Assembly: GCF_000011085.1 (NCBI RefSeq)
Contig: NC_006396.1
Coordinates: 2,976,001-3,040,000 of the forward strand
DNA length: 64,000 nucleotides
Origin: Haloarcula marismortui ATCC 43049
GTDB taxonomy: Archaea > Halobacteriota > Halobacteria > Halobacteriales > Haloarculaceae
Direction: 5' to 3'
A program made the translations under genes and the position numbers. Under the pieces are notes generated by a model that did no database searches, was not told the DNA's origin, and saw nothing but the letters and a program-made list of their open reading frames with translations. Positions 32,382-41,525 of this stretch are shown here, in pieces; position 1 is the stretch's first letter, and every line of letters starts with the position of its first letter.

Positions 32382-33632
32382 TCAGAACGATTCTTCGACG
32401 GCGCCCCACCGGATGTCGTTGTACTCCCGCTCCCGGTCGGTCTCGAAGGTCCGCTCGATGCGGCGGGTGAGTTCCTCGCTGCCCTGCCGGTCGATTTTGG
32501 CGAGCTCGTCGGCCTTTCCGATTGCCAGCGGCGGCCCCTGTTCCCGGGCCACGTCGTGGAGTATCTGCCGTGTGAGTTTGGTCCGGCACTCTGGGTCTTT
32601 GGTGAACGCGTACGGGGCCTCGACGCGGAACACGAGGTCCGAACGCGGGTCGTAGAGGACGAAAAACGTCACCTCGTAGGCCTCGGGGTCGAGCGACCGC
32701 TCGATGCCCAGCGCGTCACCGTCGGCGGCCATGATGCCGTCAGTGCCGCCCCGCGAGCGGAACCAGTTCGTCGCAGTGAGACAGTCGGTCTGGCGCTCGC
32801 CCTCGTCGTCGCGGCGTTCCAGGATTCGGCGGAAAAAAGCAGTGTCGTTCACCCACGGGGCGTTGGTCTTGCGCCGGAGTGCCCGCGTGAGGGCCTTCGT
32901 CGAGGAGTTCTTGATGAACCCGACCATCGGGACGTCCCGCTCGACGAACCGCTCGACGAGGTCGACGTAGTTGTTCACGACCGTTTTGGGGCGGTCGTCC
33001 TCCGCGAGCAGGTCGGCCAGTTCGGTGTCGCGGTCGGCCCAGCGGAGCACGCCGGTCGGATAGATAGGGCCGTCGAGGATGAACAGGTCCTCGACCACGT
33101 CGGCGTTGGTCAGCGCGTGCCGGCTCTCCGCGAGGTACAGCGCCAGTGCGTGGACGACCCGCTGCTCGTAGCGGTCGACCTGTGGCACGTCGAGGACGCG
33201 CCGTTTGGCGTAGCCGCGGTCCCCGCCTTGCCACTCGCCGTCGAATCCCAGCGTCGCGTCGTTGGAGTGGACGGCCATGATGATGGTCCGGCCCCGGTGG
33301 AGTTCCACGTCTGATGGGACACTGCCCATCGCAGCCTGCGCCACGTCCAGCACCAGTCCATTCTTGAACGTCGTCGGATTGATCGTCCCCGAATCCAGGC
33401 CGTGCTGGGTCGGAAACGGCGGGTCTGCCAGCGCGATATCCTCGATAGGGACCTTCCGGCGGCGCTGCTCGTCCAGCGGCTCCAGAATCTTCGTTCCGTC
33501 CTGCCACAGCGGGTCGAGAAAGCTGTCCCACACCTCCTCGGCGGCCGCCTCCTGGTCACTCGTCTCGACGGTCTCGCGTACCTGCCCGGCGAGCTTGGCG
33601 ATTCCGTCGACGTGAACCGGGTCCAGCGTCAT
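32382..33632 (-). CDS. nurA: NurA-family DNA-end-processing nuclease
   Basis: 416 residues matching the NurA fold: an N-terminal catalytic strand HGLDSGTINPTTFKNG with the metal-binding Asp, a middle DLFILDGPIYP (second conserved Asp), GFIKNSSTKALTRALRRK, and a C-terminal VFRVEAPYA with a following helical region. NurA is a 5'-3' exonuclease that works with HerA in double-strand-break resection. HerA lies downstream on the same strand at 28543-30393. The interruption by oppositely oriented genes is unlike the tight nurA-herA operon of many archaea. Confidence 0.9.
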   Translation of the reverse strand: MTLDPVHVDGIAKLAGQVRETVETSDQEAAAEEVWDSFLDPLWQDGTKILEPLDEQRRRKVPIEDIALADPPFPTQHGLDSGTINPTTFKNGLVLDVAQAAMGSVPSDVELHRGRTIIMAVHSNDATLGFDGEWQGGDRGYAKRRVLDVPQVDRYEQRVVHALALYLAESRHALTNADVVEDLFILDGPIYPTGVLRWADRDTELADLLAEDDRPKTVVNNYVDLVERFVERDVPMVGFIKNSSTKALTRALRRKTNAPWVNDTAFFRRILERRDDEGERQTDCLTATNWFRSRGGTDGIMAADGDALGIERSLDPEAYEVTFFVLYDPRSDLVFRVEAPYAFTKDPECRTKLTRQILHDVAREQGPPLAIGKADELAKIDRQGSEELTRRIERTFETDREREYNDIRWGAVEESF

Positions 33633-33687
33633 GCCCGTGGGTTCGCCGGGACGGGCATAACCCTTTGGTCACCCGCCGATTCGGTGG

Positions 33688-34080
33688 TTACTCCTTGCCC
33701 GACTCCTCGCGGAGCAGGCGTTCGATGGCCTCGGCGATTTCCTCGTAGGACTGCATCGTCAGGCCGTCCGTGGTGATGAGCACGCCCTGGCGTTCGGTCG
33801 TCGCCCGCACGAGGTAGCCGTTGGAGAACGCGCGCACGGTGAAGCGATAGTCGCCCAGCTCGGACTCTTGGTATGCGTTTTTTGTCTGCTTGTACCCCTG
33901 CCATTCGTGGCCGACGAAGTCGTTGAGGTCGGCGTCCTGTTCGAGGTCGTCCCGCAGGTAGAGCTGCTCGAAGTTCGCACGTGTGAAATACGTCACCGAG
34001 CGCAGCGAGTCGCCCGTCGCCGTCCGGGCTGTCGTAACGATTGCGTCGGCCAGATCCTCCGAGAGAATATTTCGAGTCAT
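33688..34080 (-). CDS. Conserved haloarchaeal protein, unknown function
   Basis: 130 residues from the ATG at 34080 (MTRNILSEDLADAIV), with TTAATTTC centred about 27 bp upstream; a 36-residue upstream extension is rejected. It has two helical ends and a beta-rich middle (SVTYFTRANFEQLYL, YRFTVRAFSNGYLVRATTE, GVLITTDGLT). No recognised domain or membrane segment. It lies next to nurA on the same strand with a 56-bp gap, so cotranscription is possible. Confidence 0.78.
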   Translation of the reverse strand: MTRNILSEDLADAIVTTARTATGDSLRSVTYFTRANFEQLYLRDDLEQDADLNDFVGHEWQGYKQTKNAYQESELGDYRFTVRAFSNGYLVRATTERQGVLITTDGLTMQSYEEIAEAIERLLREESGKE

Positions 34081-34251
34081 GCCCGACCGAAGGCGGGCCA
34101 CCCTCTTAATTTCAGGGTTCCAGATACCGACAACGATAGCGGGGCGGAGGCGGGGGGATAGCCCCACCAGCACCGCCGAATTTCGCATTATCGACCGTCA
34201 CGTTCGGGACTGACCGACAGTGTATTAGGCCGGTCGCGTGACCCACTGGAT

Positions 34252-35811
34252 ATGGACGCCGGACTCATCATCTTGGACGGGTGGGGCCTGAATCCGGACG
34301 ACGATGTCCGGGATGCCGTCGCCGCCGCCGACACGCCGAACTTCGACCGCTACCGAGACGCGGGCGCAGCGTCGACGCTTACCACCCACGGCCGCCGGGT
34401 CGGTCTCCCGGAGGGCCAGATGGGCAACTCAGAGGTCGGCCACCTCAACATCGGGGCCGGCCGCGTCGTCAAGCAGGACTCTGCTCGCGTCAGCGACAGT
34501 ATCGCCCGCTCGCGGGGCGAAGCCCCGCCCGATGACGACGCACAGGACCCGCCGTTCTTCGAGAACGAAACGATTCTATCGGCCTTCGAGCACGCCGAGG
34601 CGCACGGCGGCCGGGTTCACTTCATGGGCCTCGTGTCGGACGGTGGCGTCCACTCGTATCAGGACCACCTGCACGCACTCATCGAACTCGCCGGCGAGCG
34701 CGGGACTGACGCTGTCTCACACGCCTTCACCGATGGCCGGGATACCTCGCCGACCGGCGGCGAGGACTACCTCGCCGACCTCGAAGCCCACGTCGAGGAA
34801 CACGGGACCGGCCACGTCGCCACCGTCTGCGGACGCTACTACGCGATGGACCGCGACCAGAACTGGGAACGGACCCGCCGGGCCTACGACGCCATCGTTC
34901 ACCGAGAGGGCGACCACCACGCCGATGAGGCCGTCACGGCCGCCACGGAGTCGTACGCCCGCGACACCACTGACGAGTTCATCGAACCCACGACTGTCGG
35001 TGACCACGCCGGCCTCGAAGCCGGCGACGCGGTCGTCTTCTTCAATTTCCGGTCGGACCGCGCCCGACAGCTCACCCGGATGCTCGGCGATATCCGACCC
35101 GAAGACTGGGGGTCCGACACCGAGCCACCGGACACCCGGCTGGTGACGATGACGCAATACGACGAGACGTTCGACCTGCCGGTCGCCTTCCCACCGAACC
35201 AGCCTGCGGACGTGCTCGGCGAGGTGCTTTCCGAAGCCGGGAAGACACAGATTCGACTGGCCGAGACGGAGAAGTACCCCCACGTCACCTACTTCCTCAA
35301 CGGCGGCCGTGAGGTCGCGTTCGACGGCGAGAGCCGCGAAATCGTCGATAGCCCTGACGTGGCGACCTACGACCTCCAGCCAGAGATGAGCGCGCCGGAA
35401 CTGGCCGACACCGCTATCGAGTTCATCGAGACTGAGGACCCCAGCGCGATGGTCCTGAACTTCGCCAACCCCGATATGGTCGGCCACACCGGCGACTTCG
35501 ACGCGGCGGTGACCGCCGTCGAAGCCGTTGACGAACAGCTCGGGCGACTGGTCGAGACAATTGGGGCTGCTGGCGGTCACGCACTCATCTGTGCCGACCA
35601 CGGGAACGCCGACGATATGGGCACGGAAGACGACCCACACACGGCCCACACGACCAACCCCGTCCCGTTCATCTACCTCTCTCCCGACGGAACTGCCGGC
35701 GGTCGGACTGCCCGTGACGGCGGGACGCTGGCCGACCTCGCGCCGACGATGCTCACGCTCATGGGTATCGACCGGCCGGACGCGATGACCGGCACGCCGC
35801 TGGTCGAGTAG
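34252..35811 (+). CDS. gpmI: 2,3-bisphosphoglycerate-independent phosphoglycerate mutase
   Basis: A 519-residue alkaline-phosphatase-superfamily enzyme converting 3- to 2-phosphoglycerate in glycolysis and gluconeogenesis with two Mn ions. Diagnostic segments are ILDGWG (N-terminal metal Asp), the Ser nucleophile in GQMGNSEVGHLNIGAGR, FTDGRDTSP, GRYYAMDRDQNWERT, FNFRSDRARQ, HADHGN-like CADHGNADDM and TTNPVPFI. Full length and intact. TATTAGG is centred ~27 bp before the ATG, suggesting a leaderless transcript. Confidence 0.97.
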   Translation: MDAGLIILDGWGLNPDDDVRDAVAAADTPNFDRYRDAGAASTLTTHGRRVGLPEGQMGNSEVGHLNIGAGRVVKQDSARVSDSIARSRGEAPPDDDAQDPPFFENETILSAFEHAEAHGGRVHFMGLVSDGGVHSYQDHLHALIELAGERGTDAVSHAFTDGRDTSPTGGEDYLADLEAHVEEHGTGHVATVCGRYYAMDRDQNWERTRRAYDAIVHREGDHHADEAVTAATESYARDTTDEFIEPTTVGDHAGLEAGDAVVFFNFRSDRARQLTRMLGDIRPEDWGSDTEPPDTRLVTMTQYDETFDLPVAFPPNQPADVLGEVLSEAGKTQIRLAETEKYPHVTYFLNGGREVAFDGESREIVDSPDVATYDLQPEMSAPELADTAIEFIETEDPSAMVLNFANPDMVGHTGDFDAAVTAVEAVDEQLGRLVETIGAAGGHALICADHGNADDMGTEDDPHTAHTTNPVPFIYLSPDGTAGGRTARDGGTLADLAPTMLTLMGIDRPDAMTGTPLVE

Positions 35812-35828
35812 CGGGCGACGCAACCACG

Positions 35829-36497
35829 CTATTTTTCGAGCAGCGAAAGGTACACCGGCGACACGCGGTCAGTTGTGTACGTCTCGGTTCCGCGCTTGAC
35901 GATTCGGCGGTCATCGGACTGCATTGCCGTGGCGTCGACGACGAACACGACGGGGTCGGCGGCGTGGCGACGCCCCACCTCCCGGGCCGCCGCGGCGGAT
36001 TCGGAAAGGTGGACCGTCTGGCGGCTCATCGGCTTCAGTCCCGCCTCACGTATCGAATCGACGTTCCGCGGGGCGGTCCCGTGGTACAGCGTCGCCGGAA
36101 CGGGGTCATCGGTCCCGTCGAGGGTCACGTCGACGGAGTGCCCGTATGCCGCGCGAACACGGCCGCCAGCGGTCGTAATTCCTGCTTCATTGCCGACGCC
36201 CGTCCGCTCGAATCGCCCTTTCGGGTCCGTGGCGATGACGCCGGCCAGTGCCGCAGCATCAGCCCAGTCGTACTGTCGCTCGACTGCGACACGGAGGGCA
36301 TCGAAGCCCGTCCACCCCGCTTTGTCTACCTCGATGCCTGCGTCTTCGGGAAAATGTCTGAGCGCGCCCGAGACGAACTTCGAGAGCTGTCGTCGCCGTG
36401 CGCCGTCGAGAATGTGGGTCCCAGCTCCGTCACAAACCGGGCACGTGTCGCCCTCGAAGAAGCCGTCTTCGGGACAGCGGCGGACCGCGTCTGGCAT
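35829..36497 (-). CDS. kptA: RNA 2'-phosphotransferase (Tpt1/KptA family) with N-terminal zinc finger
   Basis: 222 residues or so from the ATG at 36497 (TTTTGTAT centred 26 bp upstream). The N-terminus has CPEDG and CPVCDGAG, a probable zinc site. The Tpt1 core follows: LSKFVSGALRHFPEDAG (first catalytic Arg), FDALRVAVERQ, RVRAAYGHSVDV (His), TLYHGTAPRNVDSI and GLKPMSRQTVHLSES. KptA transfers an internal RNA 2'-phosphate to NAD+, giving ADP-ribose 1'',2''-cyclic phosphate. Archaea do not need it in the known yeast tRNA splicing route, so the real substrate is unsettled; capping or ADP-ribosylation are alternatives. Confidence 0.92.
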   Translation of the reverse strand: MPDAVRRCPEDGFFEGDTCPVCDGAGTHILDGARRRQLSKFVSGALRHFPEDAGIEVDKAGWTGFDALRVAVERQYDWADAAALAGVIATDPKGRFERTGVGNEAGITTAGGRVRAAYGHSVDVTLDGTDDPVPATLYHGTAPRNVDSIREAGLKPMSRQTVHLSESAAAAREVGRRHAADPVVFVVDATAMQSDDRRIVKRGTETYTTDRVSPVYLSLLEK

Positions 36498-36683
36498 AGT
36501 CGAGAATGAGCCACGACCATACAAAAGCGTCACGCGGACGTGCCAGTTTTCTGCGACACAGACACCTGTTCCAGCCGGTTTCACCGGCGGCCACGGCAGC
36601 GCTGCTGGCAAGGCGGCCTGCAATTGCAGGTGACGGTGCTGGGTAGCTTCAAGTAGATACAGTCATCAGTGGGCCATAGCGAG

Positions 36684-37418
36684 ATGCCGTCCCCAACAGA
36701 CCTCGAACTCGGCGGTGAGCGGTCCGACGTGTACCGGTTTGTGGAACGGAACGGCCCTGTCGCGCCCGCCGAGGTGGCCGAAGCTATCAGTGTCGACCCC
36801 GAGCGGTTCCAGCACCACGTCTCCATTCTCAAACGGGACGACCTCATCGAGGCCACCGAGGACGGGAAGCTCACCGTGGCACTTCATGGCGGTGAGACGG
36901 CCGAACACTACGAAGCCGGCGTTAGCTACGAGATACGCCCGTCCCGGCCGTCGGACCTCTCCGGCGTCGTCGGCACGATACGCGACGTGACCAGTGAAGC
37001 GCCGTATATTATCGCGGCCGGCGTCGCGGAGCAACTGGCCTACGAGGACACGCTCGTCCGGTGGGGTCCCAACCGCTGTCGCGTCGTGTTCGTCGCCACG
37101 GTGGACGACGATGTTGTCGGCTGGGTCCACGTCGCCATGTCCGAAGTGGACGAACTCGCGTCGACGGCCGAACTCACGCTCGGCGTGATGGAGACGTACC
37201 GACGCCATGGTATCGGCAGTCACCTGCTTCACCGCGGGGTCGAATGGGCCGCAAGCCGTGGCTGTCGGAAGGTGTACAACAGCCTGCCGGCGACGAACGA
37301 GCGAGCAATCGACTTTCTGAAGGCGGTCGGCTGGACGACTGAGGCTGTCCGCACTGACCACTACGAAATTCGGGGCGAACTGGTCGACGAGGTGATGCTG
37401 GCCCGCCAGTTGGACTGA
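36684..37418 (+). CDS. Winged-helix and GNAT N-acetyltransferase fusion protein
   Basis: 244 residues from the ATG at 36684; a GTG at 36669 is a possible alternative. Residues ~8-70 form a winged helix (RSDVYRFVERNGPVAPAEVAEAISV, HHVSILKRDDLIEA). Residues ~75-244 are a GNAT acetyltransferase with the acetyl-CoA loop RRHGIGSHLLHRG and the following NERAIDFLKAVGW. It would acetylate an unknown amine using acetyl-CoA. The fused HTH suggests DNA association or acetyl-CoA-linked regulation. Single gene with an independent promoter region. Confidence 0.9.
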   Translation: MPSPTDLELGGERSDVYRFVERNGPVAPAEVAEAISVDPERFQHHVSILKRDDLIEATEDGKLTVALHGGETAEHYEAGVSYEIRPSRPSDLSGVVGTIRDVTSEAPYIIAAGVAEQLAYEDTLVRWGPNRCRVVFVATVDDDVVGWVHVAMSEVDELASTAELTLGVMETYRRHGIGSHLLHRGVEWAASRGCRKVYNSLPATNERAIDFLKAVGWTTEAVRTDHYEIRGELVDEVMLARQLD

Positions 37419-37509
37419 GACGGACTGTATAGCGTCTCACCGTGTGGTGAATAGCGACCCCCGAGCCAGCGCCCTGTGGCTTTATGATTATCTACCGACA
37501 AGTGCTGGC

Positions 37510-38001
37510 ATGACATTTGAGCAACTAGAAGAGTACGGGATGCTCCAGATGGACAGCGGGGATATCGAAAAGACGCTCGAACGCAAGAGTATCGGCGTGC
37601 TCGGCGTCCCAACCGACTCCGCGCCGCTATTGCGCCCGCTCAGTTTCTGGTACGACGGCGAGTCTGCGCTCTATTTCGTCTACGTTCTCGGTAGCGACAG
37701 CCGGAAAGTGACGGTGAGCGACCAGGCGGACGTTGCCCGGTTCCTCATCTATGATATCGAGACGACGTTCAACTGGCGCAGCGTCCTGCTGACGGGGACC
37801 ATCGAGCGAGTCCCTGACGACGAACGTAGGGCAATCGAAGGCCAGATTGACACTTCATGGAAGCCTGACGTGTTCGAGCGGGCGGCCGAGACGGAGGCCA
37901 CAGCGCTGTACCGGTTCCAAATCGATGACCGGGCCGGTATCAAGCAACTCGAACTCCCGCCCGAACTCAGGTCTGAATCCTCGTCGAGTCGGCCGGAGTA
38001 A
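37510..38001 (+). CDS. Pyridoxamine 5'-phosphate oxidase-like FMN split-barrel protein
   Basis: 163 residues from the ATG at 37510; TTTATGAT at 37481-37488 is about 26 bp upstream and the earlier GTG frame is rejected. The core is GVLGVPTDSAPLLRPLSFWYDGESALYFVYV, then SRKVTVSDQADVARFLIYDI and NWRSVLLTGTIERVP, typical of FMN- or F420-binding split-barrel proteins of haloarchaea. The substrate is unknown; reduction of small molecules or heme-related chemistry are options. It converges with the nad operon. Confidence 0.87.
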   Translation: MTFEQLEEYGMLQMDSGDIEKTLERKSIGVLGVPTDSAPLLRPLSFWYDGESALYFVYVLGSDSRKVTVSDQADVARFLIYDIETTFNWRSVLLTGTIERVPDDERRAIEGQIDTSWKPDVFERAAETEATALYRFQIDDRAGIKQLELPPELRSESSSSRPE

Positions 38002-38008
38002 CCGGGAC

Positions 38009-38830
38009 TCAGCCCGTTCGGAAGGAGAAATCCAGCGTCGGCGCGGAGTGGGTCAGCGACCCCATCGAAATGATGTCCACACCTGTCTCGGCGTAGGCCG
38101 GCACGTCCGCGACGGTGATACCGCCACTGGCTTCGGTGAGCGCATCGGCATCGGACGCCGCTACGAGGTCGACAGCCCGCTCGGTCTCAGCAGGGGACAT
38201 GTTATCCAGCAAGACGATGTCTGCGCCGGCTTCCGCGGCCCGCGGCGCGTCCTCCGGGGCTTCGACTTCGACGTCGAGTTTTGTTGCGAAGGAGACTCGC
38301 TCGTGGAAGTGCTCAATAGCGTCAACGAGGCCCATTTCGGCAATGTGGTTGTCCTTGACCATCACCATGTGCGAGAGGTTGAGGCGGTGGGTGTCACCGC
38401 CGCCGGCTGCCACCGCCCGCTTCTCGACGCCGCGCAGGCCCGGGGTCGTCTTTCGGGTGCCGGCGATGCGGGACCCGGAATCCGTCGCAACCGATTCCGC
38501 GGCATCGACAGCAGCCCGGGTCTTCGTCGCCACACCCGAGGCATGGCCGGTGATGTTCACGGCGACGCGCTCGCCGCGGAGCACCGACTGCGCGGGGCCG
38601 TCGACGCGAAGCACTACGTCGCCAGCGTCGATGGCGGACCCGGAGTCGACCGATGTCTCCACCGCGCAGTCCAGATACTCGAACACCGCGGTGGCGGCGT
38701 CGAGGCCCGCCACCACGCCGGACGCTTTCGCTACCAGACGGCCCTCGGTCGTCCCGGGTACATCGTTGGTCACGTCGTGGTGGCCCACGTCCTCGCGGAG
38801 CCACCGCTCGATGTCACTGTCGGTAAGCAT
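38009..38830 (-). CDS. nadC: Nicotinate-nucleotide pyrophosphorylase (carboxylating)
   Basis: 273 residues from the ATG at 38830; the longer frame upstream overlaps nadB and is rejected. NadC converts quinolinate and PRPP to nicotinate mononucleotide. Visible family sequence: REDVGHHDVTND, an Arg-rich ATRTRAAVDAAESVATDSGSRIAGTRKTTPGLR active-site region, GGGDTHRLNLSHMVMVKDNH, and VEVEAPEDAPRAAEAGADIVLLDNM near the C-terminus. The start overlaps the nadB stop (TGATG), completing the nadA-nadB-nadC operon for de novo NAD synthesis. Confidence 0.96.
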   Translation of the reverse strand: MLTDSDIERWLREDVGHHDVTNDVPGTTEGRLVAKASGVVAGLDAATAVFEYLDCAVETSVDSGSAIDAGDVVLRVDGPAQSVLRGERVAVNITGHASGVATKTRAAVDAAESVATDSGSRIAGTRKTTPGLRGVEKRAVAAGGGDTHRLNLSHMVMVKDNHIAEMGLVDAIEHFHERVSFATKLDVEVEAPEDAPRAAEAGADIVLLDNMSPAETERAVDLVAASDADALTEASGGITVADVPAYAETGVDIISMGSLTHSAPTLDFSFRTG

Positions 38831-40389
38831 CAGTCGGCCGTGGACTCCGGCGGCTCCTCGCTCGCGTCCACGAGATTGTGCGTGCCGACGCTCTCCTCGT
38901 TTTCGGCGGCGTGGCGCGCGATCAACAGGGCGGTGACGCTCGCGTGGCGGAGTTCGTACAGCGAGCGACTGGTTCGCGTGCGGACGTAGGCGTCGACCTC
39001 GCCCTTGAGCCGGCGGAGGACGGCCATCGCGCGCTGGAGGTCCGCGGGGTCGCGCTCGACGCCGACGTTCTCGGCCATCACGCGGGTCAGCCGCTGGAAC
39101 TTGTCGCGGGCAAACCGCTCTGGCAGGTCCGGGTCGCGTTCGAGCAGTTCCGGCGCTTCGATTGGCTCCGGGTCGGCCCCGGCAGCGTCCCCGCCAGCCC
39201 GCAGGCCCCAGACCAGCCCTTCGAGCAGGGACGTGCTGGCGAGGCGGTTCGCGCCGTGGACGCCGGTCCGGGAGCATTCGCCGACGGCGTACAGTCGGTC
39301 CAGCGTCGTCCGGCCGCGGTCGTCGACGTTGATGCCGCCACAGAGGAAGTGCTCGGCGGGCGCGACCGGAATGCCGTCTGTCCAGTCGATGCCGTGCTCT
39401 TTACAGCGGTCTGCGAGGTTCGGGAACTCTTCGGCGAAGTCAAGCGGCGAGACATCCAGCGTCACCTCACCGGTCGCCTCTCGCTCCGCCTTGACTGCCC
39501 GGGCCACCACGTCGCGGGGCGCGAGTTCGGCGTCCGCGTGGTAGTCGGGCATGAACCGCTCGCCCTTGCCGTTGCGCAGCAGACCACCCTCGCCGCGGAC
39601 GGCTTCGCTGACGAGGAAGGCCACGTCGCCCGCTCCGGCGGTTCCACCGCCTCCGTCCGAGCCACGGGGTGGCTCGCTATCGAGCGTACAGGCCGTGGGG
39701 TGGAACTGCACGTACTCCATATCCTCGACCTCGGCTCCGGCGAGCGCGGCCATGCCGATGCCGTCACCGGTCGTGTTGTCGGGGTTCGTCGTCCGCGGGT
39801 AGAGGTCGCCGATGCCGCCGGTCGCCAGCACGACGCTGCCGGCGAAGTACGGGTCGACCTCGCCGTCGGATTCGAGCATCGCGCCGTGGACCCGCCCCTC
39901 GTGACGGATGAGTTCGAGCGCGGCGGTGTCGTCCAGAATCTCCACGCCGTCGTGGTCGTCGATGTAGTTCAGGAACGGGACGTGAATGTGCTTGCCCGTC
40001 GAGGCGTCCACGTGGAGGATGCGGTCTTCGCTGTGGGCGGCCTCGCGGGTGAAGTCGTGGCCCGAGCCGTTCTGGTCGAACTCGACGTCCAAGGTCTCAA
40101 GCAGCACGTCCTCGACGGCCTCGTTGGCGTTCTCGACCAGCACATCGACGGCGTCGGGGTCGGCGGTGCCGTCGGAGGCGGCCATGATGTCGTCTTTGAA
40201 TTCTTCGGGCGTATCTCGGGAGATGGCGATGCCGCCCTGTGCCCACCAAGAGGAGGAGCCTTCCGGGCGGGTCGCCTTCGTGGCAAGCGTCACGTCGTCG
40301 CCTTCGCGGGCCGCAGCGAGCGCTGCCGCCAGTCCGGCGATACCGGAACCGATGACCAGCACATCCGTCGTAATCGGGTCGTCCGTCAT
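38830..40389 (-). CDS. nadB: L-aspartate oxidase
   Basis: A 519-residue flavoprotein that oxidises aspartate to iminoaspartate for NadA. FAD dinucleotide motif GSGIAGLAAALAAAREG is at the N-terminus. Succinate-dehydrogenase/fumarate-reductase-family substrate motifs follow (SSWWAQGGIA, HSEDRILHVDASTGKHI, FHPTACTL, GGINVDDRGRTTLDRLYAVGECSRTGVHGANRLAS). A C-terminal helical domain ends the protein. It is 2 bp downstream of nadA and overlaps nadC. NadB is O2- or fumarate-dependent, consistent with an aerobic haloarchaeon. Confidence 0.96.
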   Translation of the reverse strand: MTDDPITTDVLVIGSGIAGLAAALAAAREGDDVTLATKATRPEGSSSWWAQGGIAISRDTPEEFKDDIMAASDGTADPDAVDVLVENANEAVEDVLLETLDVEFDQNGSGHDFTREAAHSEDRILHVDASTGKHIHVPFLNYIDDHDGVEILDDTAALELIRHEGRVHGAMLESDGEVDPYFAGSVVLATGGIGDLYPRTTNPDNTTGDGIGMAALAGAEVEDMEYVQFHPTACTLDSEPPRGSDGGGGTAGAGDVAFLVSEAVRGEGGLLRNGKGERFMPDYHADAELAPRDVVARAVKAEREATGEVTLDVSPLDFAEEFPNLADRCKEHGIDWTDGIPVAPAEHFLCGGINVDDRGRTTLDRLYAVGECSRTGVHGANRLASTSLLEGLVWGLRAGGDAAGADPEPIEAPELLERDPDLPERFARDKFQRLTRVMAENVGVERDPADLQRAMAVLRRLKGEVDAYVRTRTSRSLYELRHASVTALLIARHAAENEESVGTHNLVDASEEPPESTAD

Positions 40390-40391
40390 GG

Positions 40392-41525
40392 TCAGATCTC
40401 TAGCATTCGGTCCATCGCGACCTGTGCCAGTTCCTTCTCCTCGGGCGCGACTTCGATGACGTTGCGCTCGCGGCCCTCGACCAGTTCCTCAAGCACCCAT
40501 GCGAGGTAGTTCGGGTCGATCTGGCGCATAGCGTTGCAGTCCATGCAGGCGTCGCCACACAGCGGGACGACATTCACGTCGGGATGCCACCGCTGGAGGT
40601 GGTGCGTGAGGTGAATCTCCGTGCCGATGGCCCACGTCTCGCCGGGGTCGGCCTCGGCGACGGACTCACAGATAGTCGACGTGGAGCCGGCCACGTCGGC
40701 GGCCTCGACGACCTCGCGGCGACACTCGGGGTGGACGATGACGTTCGCGTCGGGGTAGTCCTCGCGGATCGATTCGATGTGGTGCTCGCGGAAGCGTTCG
40801 TGAACCTGACAGTACCCCTCCCAGAGAATGACGTCGTTTTCGACGGCGTCGGCGGCGTCGGTGCCCTCGGCGTCCCAGGGATCCCACTCGACGGTCTCGT
40901 CGGCCATGCCGAGCCGGTGGGCCGTGTTTTCACCGAGGTGCTTGTCGGGTAGGAACAGCACCTTGTCGCCCTTCTCGAAGGCGTATTCGAATGCCTTGTG
41001 CGCATTCGAGGAGGTACAGACCAGACCGCCCTGCTCGGCACAGAAGGCCTTGAGGTCGGCGTAGCTGTTCATGTACGTGATTGGGATGATTTCCTCGTCG
41101 TCGAGCGCCGCGGTCAGCTCCGCCCACGCGGCGTCGACCTGCAGCGCCTCGGCCATGCCGGCCATCGGGCAGGACGCCTCCATCGACGGGAGAATCACGG
41201 ACTGGTCGTCGTCCGTGATGATGTCTGCGGATTCGGCCATGAACGTCACGCCGCCGAAAATCACGTAGTCGGCGTCGGACTGGGCGGCTTCTTTCGAGAG
41301 CTGGTAGGAGTCGCCGATGAAGTCGGCGTGTTCGACAATCTCCTGTCGCTGGTAGTTGTGGCCGAGGATGACCACATCATCGCCAAGCTCGGCGAGCGCG
41401 CTCTCGATGCGTTCGGTCCGCTCGTCCGCATCGAGGTCCCGGTACGACGGCGGGAGCTGCTCGAGGTTGTCATACTTGAAGAGGCTAAGATCCGTCTCGA
41501 ACGCGGCGGTTTCCATTTCGGGCAC
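40392..41525 (-). CDS. nadA: Quinolinate synthase
   Basis: 377 residues from a GTG at 41525; an in-frame ATG three codons in is the alternative. NadA condenses iminoaspartate with dihydroxyacetone phosphate to quinolinate using a [4Fe-4S] cluster. The three cluster cysteines are visible in LVCTSSNAHKAF, VHPECRREV and CGDACMDCNAM. Other hallmarks are ILGHNYQRQEI, GDSYQLSKEAA and HKAF. First gene of the nadABC operon. A TTTTAT promoter element lies ~50 bp upstream, with an imperfect palindrome between it and the start. Confidence 0.96.
   Translation of the reverse strand: MPEMETAAFETDLSLFKYDNLEQLPPSYRDLDADERTERIESALAELGDDVVILGHNYQRQEIVEHADFIGDSYQLSKEAAQSDADYVIFGGVTFMAESADIITDDDQSVILPSMEASCPMAGMAEALQVDAAWAELTAALDDEEIIPITYMNSYADLKAFCAEQGGLVCTSSNAHKAFEYAFEKGDKVLFLPDKHLGENTAHRLGMADETVEWDPWDAEGTDAADAVENDVILWEGYCQVHERFREHHIESIREDYPDANVIVHPECRREVVEAADVAGSTSTICESVAEADPGETWAIGTEIHLTHHLQRWHPDVNVVPLCGDACMDCNAMRQIDPNYLAWVLEELVEGRERNVIEVAPEEKELAQVAMDRMLEI

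Noticed and set aside
38878-40509. 543-residue open frame antisense to nadB (and similar ones at 1722-2741, 4325-5410, 9079-10692)
   Set aside because: High-GC coding DNA gives long antisense frames. These overlap well-supported genes on the other strand and their translations show no family motifs.
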